Shown: positions 9,740 through 18,974 of the stretch, one piece after another
How the letters are laid out: each line of letters opens with the position of its first letter
Numbering within the stretch: position 1 is the first letter of the stretch
Assembly (NCBI RefSeq): GCF_024461735.1
Contig: NZ_JANGAD010000006.1
Location: forward strand, 163,739-227,738
Length of the DNA stretch: 64,000 nucleotides
Reading direction: 5' to 3'
Origin: Anaerotignum propionicum
GTDB taxonomy: Bacteria; Bacillota; Clostridia; Lachnospirales; Anaerotignaceae
The notes under the pieces: generated by a model
Databases searched by the model: none
What the model was told of the DNA's origin: nothing
Seen by the model: only the letters and a program-made list of their open reading frames with translations
Made by a program: the position numbers and the translations under genes

Positions 9740-10903
9740 ATGATGCTCAAGGGCTATGCACGAGAAAATGGTACTTTTGGAATCCGAAACCACTTATTAA
9801 TTATACCTGCCTCCGTCTGTGCTGTGGAGGTGGCAAATCGTATTGCAGTAAAGGTGAGTGCCATTTCCCTACCTCATCAGCATGGTTGTTGTCAAATGGG
9901 TGCCGACTTTCGTCAAACGGTACGCACCCTTACCGGATTTGGCTGTAACCCAAATGTAGGTGCTGTTTTGGTTGTGGGACTGGGCTGTGAAGGCATTCAG
10001 GCCGATCAGATTGCTCACGAGATTGAAAAGACAGGTAAAGAAGCTTCATTCATAACCATACAGGACTGTGGTGGAACAACAAAAACCGTGGAACAAGGAA
10101 TTCACATTGCATCAAAAATGGCGGAAAACTTATCCTTGATGAAAAGAGCCACCTTCCCCCTCAACCATCTCATTCTTGGCATGGAGTGTGGCGGCAGTGA
10201 CCCCACAAGTGGTATTGTTGCAAATCCCGCAATTGGCATTGCTTCGGATCTTCTAGTCTCTATGGGTGGAAGCAGCATTTTAAGCGAAACCACCGAGGTT
10301 ATCGGAGCAGAACATATTTTAGCAGAAAGATTTTATGATTCCAAAGAAAGAGCGAAGTTTTTAGATATGGTTTCCAAGGTGGAAAAAAGAGCTTTGGCCG
10401 TTGGCGAGGATTTAAGGGGCTCACAGCCAACACCGGGAAATATTCAGGGAGGACTCAGTACCATAGAGGAAAAATCATTGGGATGTATGCATAAAGCGGG
10501 AAATACAACACCTTTTTTGGGTGCCTTGGAATATGGTGAACCTGTTCCCACCACAAAACCAGGTCTTTACTTCATGGATACACCGGGAGAAGATATCGAT
10601 TCCATTACTGGTATGGTGGCAGGTGGCGCTCAGTTAATCGTTTTTACCACTGGACGAGGAACGCCCACTGGTTGTCCCATTGCTCCTGTTATTAAAATTA
10701 CAGGCAACCCAGAGACATATCGTAATATGGAGGAAAACATAGATGTTAACGGAGGAAAAGTAATTCTCGGAGAATGCACCCTTGACTCTGTTGGCAAAGA
10801 GATTTTTGAAAAGATGATTGCGGTAGCAAACGGAGAACTGACCAAGGCGGAGAAATTAGGACACAAAGAGTTCGGAATTTATCGCATTGGCTATACTTTT
10901 TAG
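9740..10903 (+). CDS. UxaA-family dehydratase, large subunit
   Basis: 387 residues matching the catalytic C-terminal part of UxaA-type hydro-lyases. It starts GYARENGTFGIRNHLLIIPA, then has VGLGCEG, LGMECGGSDPTSG and FTTGRGTPTG. The conserved Cys residues bind the iron centre of the family. The ATG at 9740, after AAGGAGG, is used rather than the in-frame start at 9629, which lies inside the small-subunit gene. Together the pair would dehydrate a sugar acid or a similar 2-hydroxy acid. No uronate pathway genes are nearby, so the substrate cannot be named. Confidence 0.88.
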   Translation: MMLKGYARENGTFGIRNHLLIIPASVCAVEVANRIAVKVSAISLPHQHGCCQMGADFRQTVRTLTGFGCNPNVGAVLVVGLGCEGIQADQIAHEIEKTGKEASFITIQDCGGTTKTVEQGIHIASKMAENLSLMKRATFPLNHLILGMECGGSDPTSGIVANPAIGIASDLLVSMGGSSILSETTEVIGAEHILAERFYDSKERAKFLDMVSKVEKRALAVGEDLRGSQPTPGNIQGGLSTIEEKSLGCMHKAGNTTPFLGALEYGEPVPTTKPGLYFMDTPGEDIDSITGMVAGGAQLIVFTTGRGTPTGCPIAPVIKITGNPETYRNMEENIDVNGGKVILGECTLDSVGKEIFEKMIAVANGELTKAEKLGHKEFGIYRIGYTF

Positions 10904-10923
10904 TAAATTAGGAGGTGCCTATC

Positions 10924-11391
10924 TTGAAATTTAAAAGTCCATTACTTGTTGTTTCAAATTTGGAAGCGTCAAAGCAATTTTACACGGAGATTTTAGGCCT
11001 TCGTATTGTTATGGATTTTGGTGCAAACGTGACTTTAACAGGGGGAATTGCATTGCAAACAAAAGACTCTTGGCTATCCCTCATTGGCAATCATGAAGAT
11101 GATCTTATCTTTGGCAACAAAGTTACGGAATTATATTTTGAAGAAGATGATTTCGATTCTTTTGCCGAAAAAATAATCTCAAACAGAGATGTTGCTCTTG
11201 TACATCCTGTAAAGGAGCATAACTGGGGACAAAGGGTGATTCGCTTTTATGACCCTGATAAGCATATTATTGAAGTAGGCGAAAATCTAAAGTCAGTTTG
11301 TTTCCGCTTTTTAAAAAGCGGTCTTACAAAAAAGGAAATTGCAGTGCGGATGGATGTTCCTTTAAAATTAGTAGAAAGACTATTAAGATAA
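10924..11391 (+). CDS. VOC (glyoxalase/bleomycin-resistance) family protein
   Basis: 155 residues. It has the beta-alpha-beta-beta-beta metal-binding fold of the vicinal oxygen chelate family, with ASKQFYTEILGLRIV near the start and RFYDPDKHIIEVGE carrying a metal-ligand Glu. The last 30 residues (LTKKEIAVRMDVPLKLVERLL) form a small helix-turn-helix-like tail, unusual for the family. The start is taken as TTG at 10924, with GGAGG 8 bases upstream; the GTG at 10915 overlaps that site. It follows the dehydratase genes by 20 bases and is probably co-transcribed. Confidence 0.75.
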   Translation: MKFKSPLLVVSNLEASKQFYTEILGLRIVMDFGANVTLTGGIALQTKDSWLSLIGNHEDDLIFGNKVTELYFEEDDFDSFAEKIISNRDVALVHPVKEHNWGQRVIRFYDPDKHIIEVGENLKSVCFRFLKSGLTKKEIAVRMDVPLKLVERLLR

Positions 11392-11422
11392 CTCCATTAA
11401 CCCTCCAAAACTTGCAAAAAAA

Positions 11423-11470
11423 GCTCCCGCAAACCATCAAAAAGATGGAATATGGGAGCATATTTTTTGT
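11423..11470 (+). terminator. Terminator after the UxaA/VOC operon
   Basis: Stem GCTCCC (11423-11428) with GGGAGC (11454-11459), with an inner CCATC/GATGG helix, then TATTTTTTG. Confidence 0.75.
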
Positions 11471-11584
11471 TTTTCTTTAATTTTTTCACACATATATAAT
11501 TTCAGGTTTTACAATTAAGTTCAATTCTTTTTAATAATATTAGCTTATAACAATCAATACTTACCTTATCAAATTACTAAGAAA

Positions 11585-13261
11585 TTAACTTAATTTAAAA
11601 TTAGAAATTTGACTTTGAAGTATTTCAGCCTGACCTGAAAGTTCCTCACTGGAAGCGGCACTCTCTTCCGCTGTGGCAGAGTTTGTCTGAACCACACTGG
11701 CAATTTGTTCGACGCCGATATTAATTTGCTCGGCTGCCTCTGCCTGTTGCTGAGAAGTTTCTGCAATCTCCTCTACTAAAACAATAACCTGATTGCCTTT
11801 TTCATCAATCTTATTTAGAGATTCCCGCACTCTATCCACCAGCTTGGTGCCGTTGTTAACAGCAATAATTGTATTATCAATTAATGTTGTGGTATTTTTA
11901 GCAGCCTCAGCACTCTTACCAGCCAAATTTCGCACCTCATCTGCAACAACAGCAAAGCCTTTTCCTGCCGCACCTGCACGGGCAGCCTCAACAGCTGCGT
12001 TTAACGCAAGAATATTTGTTTGGAATGCTATATCGTCAATGGCACGAATAATCTTTTGCACTTCGTTAGAGGTATTTGTAATTTCATCCATAGCCGCAAC
12101 AAGGTTTTGCATTTGCTCATTGCCTAAATGGATTTCATCTGTGGTTTCTTTTACATTTTCATAAACCTGTTTTGCACCATCGGCATTTTGTTTAATCTGC
12201 TCTGAAATTTCAGCGATATTAGATGCTAATTCTTCAATAGAGCTTGCTTGCTCCGTTGCTCCTTGAGATAAAGATTGTGCGCCTGAGGATACCTGATCAG
12301 CACCTGCCGAAACCTCCTTGGAGGAAACTTGAATCTGCGTAAGGGTTTCATTCAGTGCAGCGATAATCTGCTCCATGGAAAGCTTAATCGGAGAAAAATC
12401 GTTCTGATAATCTATATCCACTTTCACTGTCATATCTCCGTCAGCCATGCGTCCAAGAACATAAGAAATATTGGCAATATAACGATTTAAGTTTTCAATC
12501 AAAGTACGAATACTATTGGCTAAGGAACCTACCTCATCTTTTGATTCATATGTAACAACTGCATTCAAATTGCCCTCTGCCAAATCCTTCGCAGCAGCCT
12601 CAATGTCTGCCAAAGGCTTGCGAATACTTTTGATGATGTATAACCCCATAAGTATTGCTATAATAGAGCTTGCTCCGAACAATATAAAAATAATCGAAGT
12701 AACAATTTTAGCAGACTTCTCCGACTTAAGATAAAAATTGTTTGCTGTTTCGGATGCAATATTGTTAATTTCATCTGCTAAGTCTTGGGCTTTCTTTGAA
12801 GCCGGAACATATTCCTCATTAATAATTTTTCTGGCTAACTCAGTATCATTTGCGTAAGCAGCAGCCTGTATTCTATCACGAATTTCCGCCCTTTTCGGTG
12901 TATCTGCAATGATTTGCGCCAACTTATCCTTTCCTTCTTGCTGAATCAGTACATCATCCAGTTGTGATAATAAACTTTCTAAATTTGCAACTCTGGAATC
13001 TAAATCTACATCCCATGCTTTTAGTTTTTCTGGATCGATCTCGATAACCATATATGCTAAATCCGCTTGAATTCCTTGTATTTCACTTCTGACTGTCTGG
13101 GTATAGTTTGTTGAGTGAAACGGTTTGTTATAAAAATCCGTAAAATCCTTTCTGATAGAAAAAATACCCAAAAAAACTGCACAAAGCACCGTTATGATAT
13201 TTAATATAATCACTATTCCAAACGAAATGCTCAGTTTCTTACCAATACTAAAATTCTTCAT
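11585..13261 (-). CDS. Methyl-accepting chemotaxis protein
   Basis: 558 residues. TM1 is at about 10-32, then an external four-helix-bundle sensor domain, TM2 at about 185-208 and a HAMP domain to about 265. The cytoplasmic signalling helices have the highly conserved hairpin tip [20 protein letters not shown] around 415-435. It reports an unknown ligand to CheA/CheW. Conserved Ala/Glu-rich methylation helices flank the tip. Stands alone. A second receptor with a very similar tip is at 52150-53946 inside mobile element 2. No che genes are present in the window. Confidence 0.93.
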   Translation of the reverse strand: MKNFSIGKKLSISFGIVIILNIITVLCAVFLGIFSIRKDFTDFYNKPFHSTNYTQTVRSEIQGIQADLAYMVIEIDPEKLKAWDVDLDSRVANLESLLSQLDDVLIQQEGKDKLAQIIADTPKRAEIRDRIQAAAYANDTELARKIINEEYVPASKKAQDLADEINNIASETANNFYLKSEKSAKIVTSIIFILFGASSIIAILMGLYIIKSIRKPLADIEAAAKDLAEGNLNAVVTYESKDEVGSLANSIRTLIENLNRYIANISYVLGRMADGDMTVKVDIDYQNDFSPIKLSMEQIIAALNETLTQIQVSSKEVSAGADQVSSGAQSLSQGATEQASSIEELASNIAEISEQIKQNADGAKQVYENVKETTDEIHLGNEQMQNLVAAMDEITNTSNEVQKIIRAIDDIAFQTNILALNAAVEAARAGAAGKGFAVVADEVRNLAGKSAEAAKNTTTLIDNTIIAVNNGTKLVDRVRESLNKIDEKGNQVIVLVEEIAETSQQQAEAAEQINIGVEQIASVVQTNSATAEESAASSEELSGQAEILQSQISNFKLS

Positions 13262-13808
13262 ACTATCAGTCGCCCTCTCTTGTCTTTTCCTTCGTAATGC
13301 CCCATAGTCAAAAACCCAAATTACATAAAAAAAATTATTTTGTAATTACATTTTCTTATGTAATTCTATTTTTTAAATATACTTGTTCATAAAATTATAG
13401 TCAATATTTTTTTAGTAAATTTTGTCGAATATTGTTAAATTATCCAACGTTAACTCCAGATTTCGCTGTAAATTTCACACTTCGTGATATAACTATGTAA
13501 TTCAAGAATTGTTTTGCATAATATATAGAATAAATTCTATATTTCCGACGATGTAATATAAATTCTATTAGATAAAAAGATAGTAATATTTACACAAGAT
13601 TTACCATTTATTCTTATATTAGAAATAACCATTTCTTTTAAAATTTATATAATAAGTACATTTTACACTAATAAACATATTAAATTACAATGTTATTCAT
13701 AATCTTTTCCTAAAAAAATACTGAATTGAAATTAAAATCAGACAAATTACTGTTCACGTATCTTAATTTCACCTGATAAAAGCAGACAAGGAAATGAGAA
13801 AATATCTG
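13262..13808. other. Long AT-rich intergenic region
   Basis: About 545 bases between divergent genes, very rich in A and T. No open frame with a ribosome site, no strong hairpin and no repeats were found. It should contain the promoter of the chemotaxis receptor. Confidence 0.5.
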
Positions 13809-13837
13809 TTGAAATATTATAAAGGTACCTGTATAAT
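13809..13837 (+). promoter_or_regulatory. Sigma-A-type promoter of the MarR-permease operon
   Basis: TTGAAA (13809-13814) and a perfect TATAAT (13832-13837) with a 17-base spacer. Because it lies inside the longest possible frame of the MarR gene, it shows that translation must start further downstream. Confidence 0.7.
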
Positions 13838-13874
13838 ATGGACTATAAATTATAAGTTAAAGAAGGGTCGCGAC

Positions 13875-14318
13875 GTGCAGGACAATTTGGAATTAATGGA
13901 TCAATTTTTTCTAGTCAATCGGTTGATGCATCGTTATCATCATCAAAAGAATCGAATTGCCCAAAAAGAATCCTTTCAGGGGCAAGGACGCATTCTTTCC
14001 CTTTTGCTCAATCATCCTGGCATACGGCAAAAAGAGCTATCGGATTGGCTGGATATACGCACTCAATCTGTGGGGGAAATCATCATGAAGCTGGAGACGA
14101 ATGGCTACATCACCCGTACTCCCAGCGAAAAAGATCGGCGGGCAATGTGTCTCTATTTAACAGAAGAAGGGGTGAAAGCAGCTAGATTCATGGAAAAAAA
14201 CATTCATGAAGCCGTAAAAATCTTTGACTGTCTAAATGACGATGAAAAAGATCACTTGCATCAATATTTGTTTCGTATCATAAGTAAACTTGAAACTAAA
14301 ACAAAGGAAGAAGTCTGA
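13875..14318 (+). CDS. MarR family transcriptional regulator
   Basis: 147 residues if started at the GTG at 13875, which has AGAAGGG just before it and lies downstream of the promoter at 13809-13837. The winged helix-turn-helix covers about 45-110: RILSLLLNHPGIRQKELSDW, the recognition segment RTQSVGEIIMKLE, and the wing RTPSEKDRRAMCLYLT. MarR proteins usually repress the neighbouring transport genes until a small ligand binds. It is followed by two permease half-genes on the same strand, most likely its targets. Confidence 0.88.
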   Translation: MQDNLELMDQFFLVNRLMHRYHHQKNRIAQKESFQGQGRILSLLLNHPGIRQKELSDWLDIRTQSVGEIIMKLETNGYITRTPSEKDRRAMCLYLTEEGVKAARFMEKNIHEAVKIFDCLNDDEKDHLHQYLFRIISKLETKTKEEV

Positions 14319-14376
14319 AATTAATCAAAACTTCAACTGTTACAGTGTTAAATCTAATTTCATATGGAGATAAATT

Positions 14377-14865
14377 ATGGATATTCAAACCTATTTATTT
14401 TATTTCGCAGCAATTGTTGCACTTGTTATTTCCTTTGTGAAGGACAAAAAGAAATCCATGCTCGCATTAAAAAAGGCATGGAAATCATTTGAGAATATTC
14501 TTCCTCAGGTTTTGTCTTTGCTTGTGATCGTAGGAATTCTCCTCGCAATTGTAAATACAGATGTTATATCCCAGTTAATTGGTAAAAATTCAGGATGGTT
14601 CGGTGTAGTATTGGCTGGTTCTGTTGGTGCAATTACCTTGATTCCCCCTTACGTCGCCTTCCCTACGGCAGCGCTATTGGTAGAAGCGGGTGCCGGCTAT
14701 ATGCAGATTGGAGCATTTATTTCTACCCTCATGATGGTAGGCTTAGTTACAATACCCGTAGAAACAAAATTCTTCGGCAAAAAGCTTACGTTATTAAGAA
14801 ATTTATTAGCCTTTATCTTTTCCTTCTTCGTTGCAATAATCATTCGTTTGGTGGTGGGTTCATGA
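14377..14865 (+). CDS. Permease half-protein A (YraQ/ArsP-like)
   Basis: 162 residues, about five membrane segments. The core IGKNSGWFGVVLAG...PPYVAFPTAA...FISTLMM resembles the permease family that includes YraQ and ArsP (DUF318/COG0701). Single-chain members are about twice as long, with two similar halves. The next gene encodes the other half and overlaps it by 4 bases (ATGA), so the two are probably made together as a heterodimer. Substrate unknown; the MarR neighbour suggests a toxic or signalling compound. Confidence 0.7.
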   Translation: MDIQTYLFYFAAIVALVISFVKDKKKSMLALKKAWKSFENILPQVLSLLVIVGILLAIVNTDVISQLIGKNSGWFGVVLAGSVGAITLIPPYVAFPTAALLVEAGAGYMQIGAFISTLMMVGLVTIPVETKFFGKKLTLLRNLLAFIFSFFVAIIIRLVVGS

Positions 14866-15413
14866 TGAAAAAAGTTCTTAACGTTGTTAAAAGATATCGA
14901 TACTTTCTTTTTAGCTTGGTTATATTAGGCATCCTAACTATATTCAGACCTCAATTGGGAATAAAAAGTGCGGGTATCTCGCTTTTTCAGTTGACACAAA
15001 TGCTTTTGGTTGTGCCTCCTGTGTTTATTTTATTAGGCCTGCTGGATGTTTGGATTCCCAGAGAAACTATGGTGAAATATATAGGGGAAAATTCCGGGTT
15101 AAAAGGGATGTTTCTGGCCTTTATTATTGGCTCCTTCGCAGCAGGACCCCTGTATGGGGCGTTTCCCATTGCATCTGTGTTTATGAAAAAAGGTGTGAAA
15201 TTTACCAATTTAATGATTTTTATTGGTGCCTGGTCCACCACAAAAATTCCTATGCTGATGTTCGAAATGACATACATGGGAATGAAATTTGCCCTAACTC
15301 GCCTTGCTGTGGATATCCCAGGAATCATTTTTATCGCTTTTGCTCTGAATCATTCCCTCTCCAAAAAAGAAGTAGAAGCGATTTATAAAGCAGCCGAAAC
15401 ACTGGATGTATAA
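14862..15413 (+). CDS. Permease half-protein B (YraQ/ArsP-like)
   Basis: 183 residues with about five membrane segments. The central part IGENSGLKGMFLAF...GPLYGAFPIAS...FIGAWSTTKIP lines up with half A (shared IGxNSG, YxAFPxA, FI and the final MGxKxxLxR). The two genes therefore encode paralogous halves. The start ATG overlaps the stop of half A. The ORF could be opened further upstream, but that would lie wholly inside half A. Confidence 0.7.
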   Translation: MMKKVLNVVKRYRYFLFSLVILGILTIFRPQLGIKSAGISLFQLTQMLLVVPPVFILLGLLDVWIPRETMVKYIGENSGLKGMFLAFIIGSFAAGPLYGAFPIASVFMKKGVKFTNLMIFIGAWSTTKIPMLMFEMTYMGMKFALTRLAVDIPGIIFIAFALNHSLSKKEVEAIYKAAETLDV

Positions 15414-15460
15414 GCAAAAAAAATAGATTCATTTTTGTAGAGCGAGAACAGATTGCAAAT

Positions 15461-15518
15461 AAAAAACTCACCTAAGGCAAAAGAATGGCCCCTATCCTCT
15501 TACCTTAAGTGAGTTTTT
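15461..15518. terminator. Bidirectional terminator between permease and aroEK
   Basis: AAAAACTCACCTAAGG (from 15462) pairs with CCTTAAGTGAGTTTTT (to 15517), with one G-T pair. A/T tails on both sides serve the two convergent transcripts. Confidence 0.8.
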
Positions 15519-15524
15519 ATGAGT

Positions 15525-16772
15525 CTAAATCAATAATTCATTATATTTATCCATAAGCTTCTTTAATCCTTCTTCAGCAGTGCCATTATTTTGGCAAACA
15601 ACCTCTGCCGCCCCTTCATATAAAGGCAACCGTTCCTGATACAAACGAGCAGTGGCTTCGGCATCTGGTGTCAAAGGCCTGCCATTGCCGCTTTCCAGTA
15701 AAGAGACTTCTCTTTTAACCCAAATGATTCGACCATTTTGTTTTAAATCACCAATATTAAGCTCATTCTTAATAACGCCGCCTCCTGTTGCAATAACCAA
15801 TCCATTTTCCTTAGAAAACTTCTGAACCATAGTTCTTTCTACAAGACGGAATGAGGTTTCTCCCATTTTTGAAAAGTACTCTTTGATTGGCATGCCAATT
15901 TCCTTAACAATTTCTTCATCAATGTCCACAAAACCTTTTCCCAAACGTTTGGCCGCCATCTTACCTAAGGTTGTTTTTCCACAGCCACTCATCCCAATGA
16001 GAACAAGGTTACTTCTCTCCTCTAATAAAGCTGTATACAAGTTCTGAATAAACGTATTATCCATTTTTTTGCCTAGAAATATTTCCACTGCACATTTAGC
16101 TTGTCCAATGAGCATTTCTAAACCACCTACCGCAGTCACCCCTTTGGAAAGTCCCTCCAAAACAAATTTAGTCCGCAGAGGATTGTATACAACATCAACC
16201 ACTGCCTCTAAATTGTCAAAACCATTTAAATCAATAGGGCTTTCTTCCGTATTGGGATACATTCCCACGGGAGTAGTGTTGATAATAATCTGCGCATCTC
16301 TATGGCTATCGTAACACGTTTGATAGGTAATGGTCTCAGCATTTTCTTTATAATATACAGTAAGAATCTGTTCAGCGCCCATATCTTTTACCACCGCGAT
16401 ACAGGCCTTTGCCGCTCCCCCCCTACCTAAAAGCAAGACTTTTTTTCCCTTTGGGTCTATTTTGTGCTTCATTAACATGTAACGAAACCCATCATAATCC
16501 GTATTGTAACCGTAAAGTTTATTCCCCCTATGAACAACTGTGTTCACTGCTCCAATTGCCGCCGCTTTGGGGTCAACACAATCTAAATAAGGTAAAACAA
16601 GTTCTTTATATGGAATTGTGACATTTATTGCTTGAAATTCCCTTTGCTTCATGAAATTATGAAAAGCCTCATTGGTAAGAGGAATTAAGTCATAAGTATA
16701 ATCTGCCAGTTGCTCATGTATAATTTTTGAAAAACTATGTCCAACTTTTTCACCAATTAAGCCATATCTCAT
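15525..16772 (-). CDS. Fused shikimate dehydrogenase - shikimate kinase
   Basis: A 415-residue bifunctional enzyme of aromatic amino acid synthesis. Residues 1-250 are AroE: the shikimate site SFSKIIHE, NVTIPYKE with catalytic Lys56, and YNTDYDG with catalytic Asp92, plus the nucleotide loop GRGGAAKA. Residues from about 253 on are AroK: P-loop GMSGCGKTT, DIDEE, the shikimate Arg in SFRLVE, ATGGG, and the lid Arg in NGRPLTP. It converts 3-dehydroshikimate to shikimate (NADPH) and then to shikimate 3-phosphate (ATP). Fusion in this order is uncommon; most bacteria use separate enzymes. No other aro genes lie nearby. Confidence 0.93.
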   Translation of the reverse strand: MRYGLIGEKVGHSFSKIIHEQLADYTYDLIPLTNEAFHNFMKQREFQAINVTIPYKELVLPYLDCVDPKAAAIGAVNTVVHRGNKLYGYNTDYDGFRYMLMKHKIDPKGKKVLLLGRGGAAKACIAVVKDMGAEQILTVYYKENAETITYQTCYDSHRDAQIIINTTPVGMYPNTEESPIDLNGFDNLEAVVDVVYNPLRTKFVLEGLSKGVTAVGGLEMLIGQAKCAVEIFLGKKMDNTFIQNLYTALLEERSNLVLIGMSGCGKTTLGKMAAKRLGKGFVDIDEEIVKEIGMPIKEYFSKMGETSFRLVERTMVQKFSKENGLVIATGGGVIKNELNIGDLKQNGRIIWVKREVSLLESGNGRPLTPDAEATARLYQERLPLYEGAAEVVCQNNGTAEEGLKKLMDKYNELLI

Positions 16773-17001
16773 AAAAATACACCCCTCATCCGTACGTTTT
16801 CTCCTATGGTAATACAGCTGTCAAAAATATGCAACGGTTTTATAAGGTTTTCTCTTAAGATAGAACTTTTACTTTGTATTTTAAAGTGAAGTTTCAATGT
16901 TTTCGGATTAAAAATGAATGTTTTCTATGAGTATTTTATGCCATCAAATACCAGCCCTTTGTAATATATTCTTAATGGCAAAATAGGAAAAAATATGTTA
17001 G

Positions 17002-17076
17002 AATAGGTAAAAACGGCAATAATGGTAAATTCATAGGATAATAGGCAAAAACGGTAATATTGGTAAATTAATAGGA
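17002..17076 (+). repeat. Tandem 37-bp direct repeat before the GHL10 gene
   Basis: Two copies, 17002-17038 and 17040-17076, identical at 33 of 37 positions, each reading AATAGGYAAAAACGGYAATA then TGGTAAATT. The second copy ends with the ribosome site (ATAGGAG) of the next gene. Could be a duplicated leader segment or a protein or RNA binding site. Confidence 0.75.
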
Positions 17077-17080
17077 GAAT

Positions 17081-18688
17081 ATGATGAAAAAGTGGTTGAA
17101 AAAATTTGGTGCAGCTCTTCTAACTGTAACTGTGTTAGTGGGCAACGTAAATTGCGTATCGGCTTTTGCCGCTGACTCAAAGGATTTTCGCGGTGTATGG
17201 ATTTCAACGGTATACAGCGCAGACTACCCCTCAGTACAAAACAATATCGACGGACAAAAAGCTGAGTTTACACAAAAATTGGATAAACTGAAGGCAATTG
17301 GCGTAAATGCAGTGGTGGTTCAAGTTAGACCAAAAGGGGATGCTTTTTATGAATCAGACCTAAATCCTTGGAGTGCAGTTTTGACAGGAGTACAAGGTAA
17401 AGATCCCGGTTATGATCCCATGAAATTTATGATTGATGAAACCCATAAAAGAGGGATGGAATTTCATGCATGGATGAACCCCTATCGGATTACCACCTCC
17501 GGCACTGATTTGGCGGCTTTATCCTCCGATAATATGGCGAGAATGCATCCAGATTGGATTATCACTTACAATGGTGCAATGTATTATAACCCTGCAAAAA
17601 CAGAAGTGAAGGAATATATCCGAGATACCGTTGGTGAGGTTGTAAAAAACTATAACGTGGATGCAATCCATTTTGATGACTACTTTTACCCCACAAACTA
17701 CCCATTGGCAGAGGGTCAAACCAGAGATGGTGCAGAAGCAAATGCACGACGTCAGCATGTGAATGACATGGTTCGTATGGTTAGTGAAAAAATCAAAGAT
17801 ACAAATCCAAAGGTTCAGTTTGGAATCAGCCCTTTGGGCATTTGGAAAAATAATAGCTCAGACCCTTCTGGTTCAGCAACAAATGGAGGGGAAGGTTATT
17901 ATTCTGTTTATGGTGATGCGAAAACATGGATAGAAAAAGGCTGGATAGATTATATTACACCCCAGCTTTACTGGGAGCAAGGAAATGCATATGCAGACTA
18001 CCAAACCTTGGTAAAATGGTGGAGTGAATTTGTAAAAAATACAGGAGTTACCCTTTATATTGGACAAGGAATCTATAAAGATGTGGTAGCAAAGGAAATT
18101 GCAGATCAATTGAAAGTGAATGAGGGCTATAATGTAAGCGGAAGCATTTTCTTTAGCGCCAGAGATTTATTTGATGATCGTCAAGGTGCCGCAACGGCTT
18201 TAAAGAAATATTATAGTGCGGTTACGCCAACCCAGCCTACACAACCCGAATCGCCAACTATCATTGAAAAGAAAAAAGCCTATGCAACAAAGGCAGCAAT
18301 TACAGTAAATGGTGCTCCTGCAGCTTTCGAGGTATATACCATTAATGATTATACCTACTTTAAGCTAAGAGATATTGCCCATTCCATTAGTGGTACGGCA
18401 AAGCAATTTGATACTGTTTGGAATAATGAAGATGCATCCATAAACCTGTTAACAGGTTTAAGTTATTCCGGAACAACAGGGACCAGTTCCCTTGCAAAAG
18501 ATACAACGGCAATCACATCAACAGCGAAACTGTTTTTAGATGGCAACCAAGAAAACGTAAGCGCATATACCATTAACGATTATACATATTATAAACTTAG
18601 AGATGTTGCAAAACTTTTAGATGTAGGTGTAACATGGGATGAGAAAACCTCTACCATCGGAATTGATACTACAAAATCCTACAAATAA
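17081..18688 (+). CDS. Secreted GHL10-type (YngK-like) glycosidase-fold protein
   Basis: 535 residues. A signal peptide of about 30 residues ends near SAFAADS. Residues about 36-385 form a glycosyl-hydrolase-like barrel (DUF187/GHL10: FRGVWISTVYSADYPS, DAIHFDDYFYP with probable acidic active-site residues, GISPLGIWKN). The C-terminal 120 residues contain a duplicated copper-amine-oxidase-N-like stalk motif (YTINDYTYFKLRDIA and YTINDYTYYKLRDVAKLL), common in Clostridia surface proteins. Likely acts on cell-wall or exogenous polysaccharide; the exact substrate is unknown. Either of two adjacent ATGs may start it. Confidence 0.88.
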   Translation: MMKKWLKKFGAALLTVTVLVGNVNCVSAFAADSKDFRGVWISTVYSADYPSVQNNIDGQKAEFTQKLDKLKAIGVNAVVVQVRPKGDAFYESDLNPWSAVLTGVQGKDPGYDPMKFMIDETHKRGMEFHAWMNPYRITTSGTDLAALSSDNMARMHPDWIITYNGAMYYNPAKTEVKEYIRDTVGEVVKNYNVDAIHFDDYFYPTNYPLAEGQTRDGAEANARRQHVNDMVRMVSEKIKDTNPKVQFGISPLGIWKNNSSDPSGSATNGGEGYYSVYGDAKTWIEKGWIDYITPQLYWEQGNAYADYQTLVKWWSEFVKNTGVTLYIGQGIYKDVVAKEIADQLKVNEGYNVSGSIFFSARDLFDDRQGAATALKKYYSAVTPTQPTQPESPTIIEKKKAYATKAAITVNGAPAAFEVYTINDYTYFKLRDIAHSISGTAKQFDTVWNNEDASINLLTGLSYSGTTGTSSLAKDTTAITSTAKLFLDGNQENVSAYTINDYTYYKLRDVAKLLDVGVTWDEKTSTIGIDTTKSYK

Positions 18689-18727
18689 ACTGATATCTAG
18701 TTTTAAATTAGTACTCAAGATTTTTCT

Positions 18728-18766
18728 AAAGGCAGAACCCATTTATTGGGCTCTGCCTTTCTTTTA
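18728..18766 (+). terminator. Terminator after the GHL10 gene
   Basis: AAAGGCAG..CCCA (18728-18741) pairs with TGGG..CTGCCTTT (18747-18760), followed by CTTTT. Confidence 0.8.
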
Positions 18767-18897
18767 TTCATATATCTTAGGTTTGTTTGAAGAAAACTTC
18801 CCCTGTTGTATACATTTCGGTATCCTAATATAAAACCCAACGTGCCGCTAGTAATGAAGCAAAAGTATATTTTATTAGAAAATTATTCCATTACATC

Positions 18898-18946
18898 TTG
18901 ACACATACTCAGTACTGAGTATAAAATATAGTCAATACTGAGTATT
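18898..18946 (+). promoter_or_regulatory. Promoter with overlapping PadR operators
   Basis: TTGACA (18898-18903) and TATAAA (18920-18925), 16 bases apart. A perfect 18-bp palindrome, ATACTCAGTACTGAGTAT, fills the spacer and part of the -10 box (18905-18922). A second, near-palindromic AATACTGAGTATT is at 18934-18946, near the start point. The arrangement predicts autorepression by the PadR protein encoded next. Confidence 0.8.
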
Positions 18947-18974
18947 AAAATTTTTATTTGTCAGGAGTGTTTTT

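Noticed and set aside
13794..13874. Longer start for the MarR gene
   Set aside because: A consensus promoter with 17-base spacing lies inside that stretch, so it would not be transcribed in full.
14595..14861. Extended frame before permease half B
   Set aside because: It lies in the coding sequence of half A in another frame and has no membrane character.
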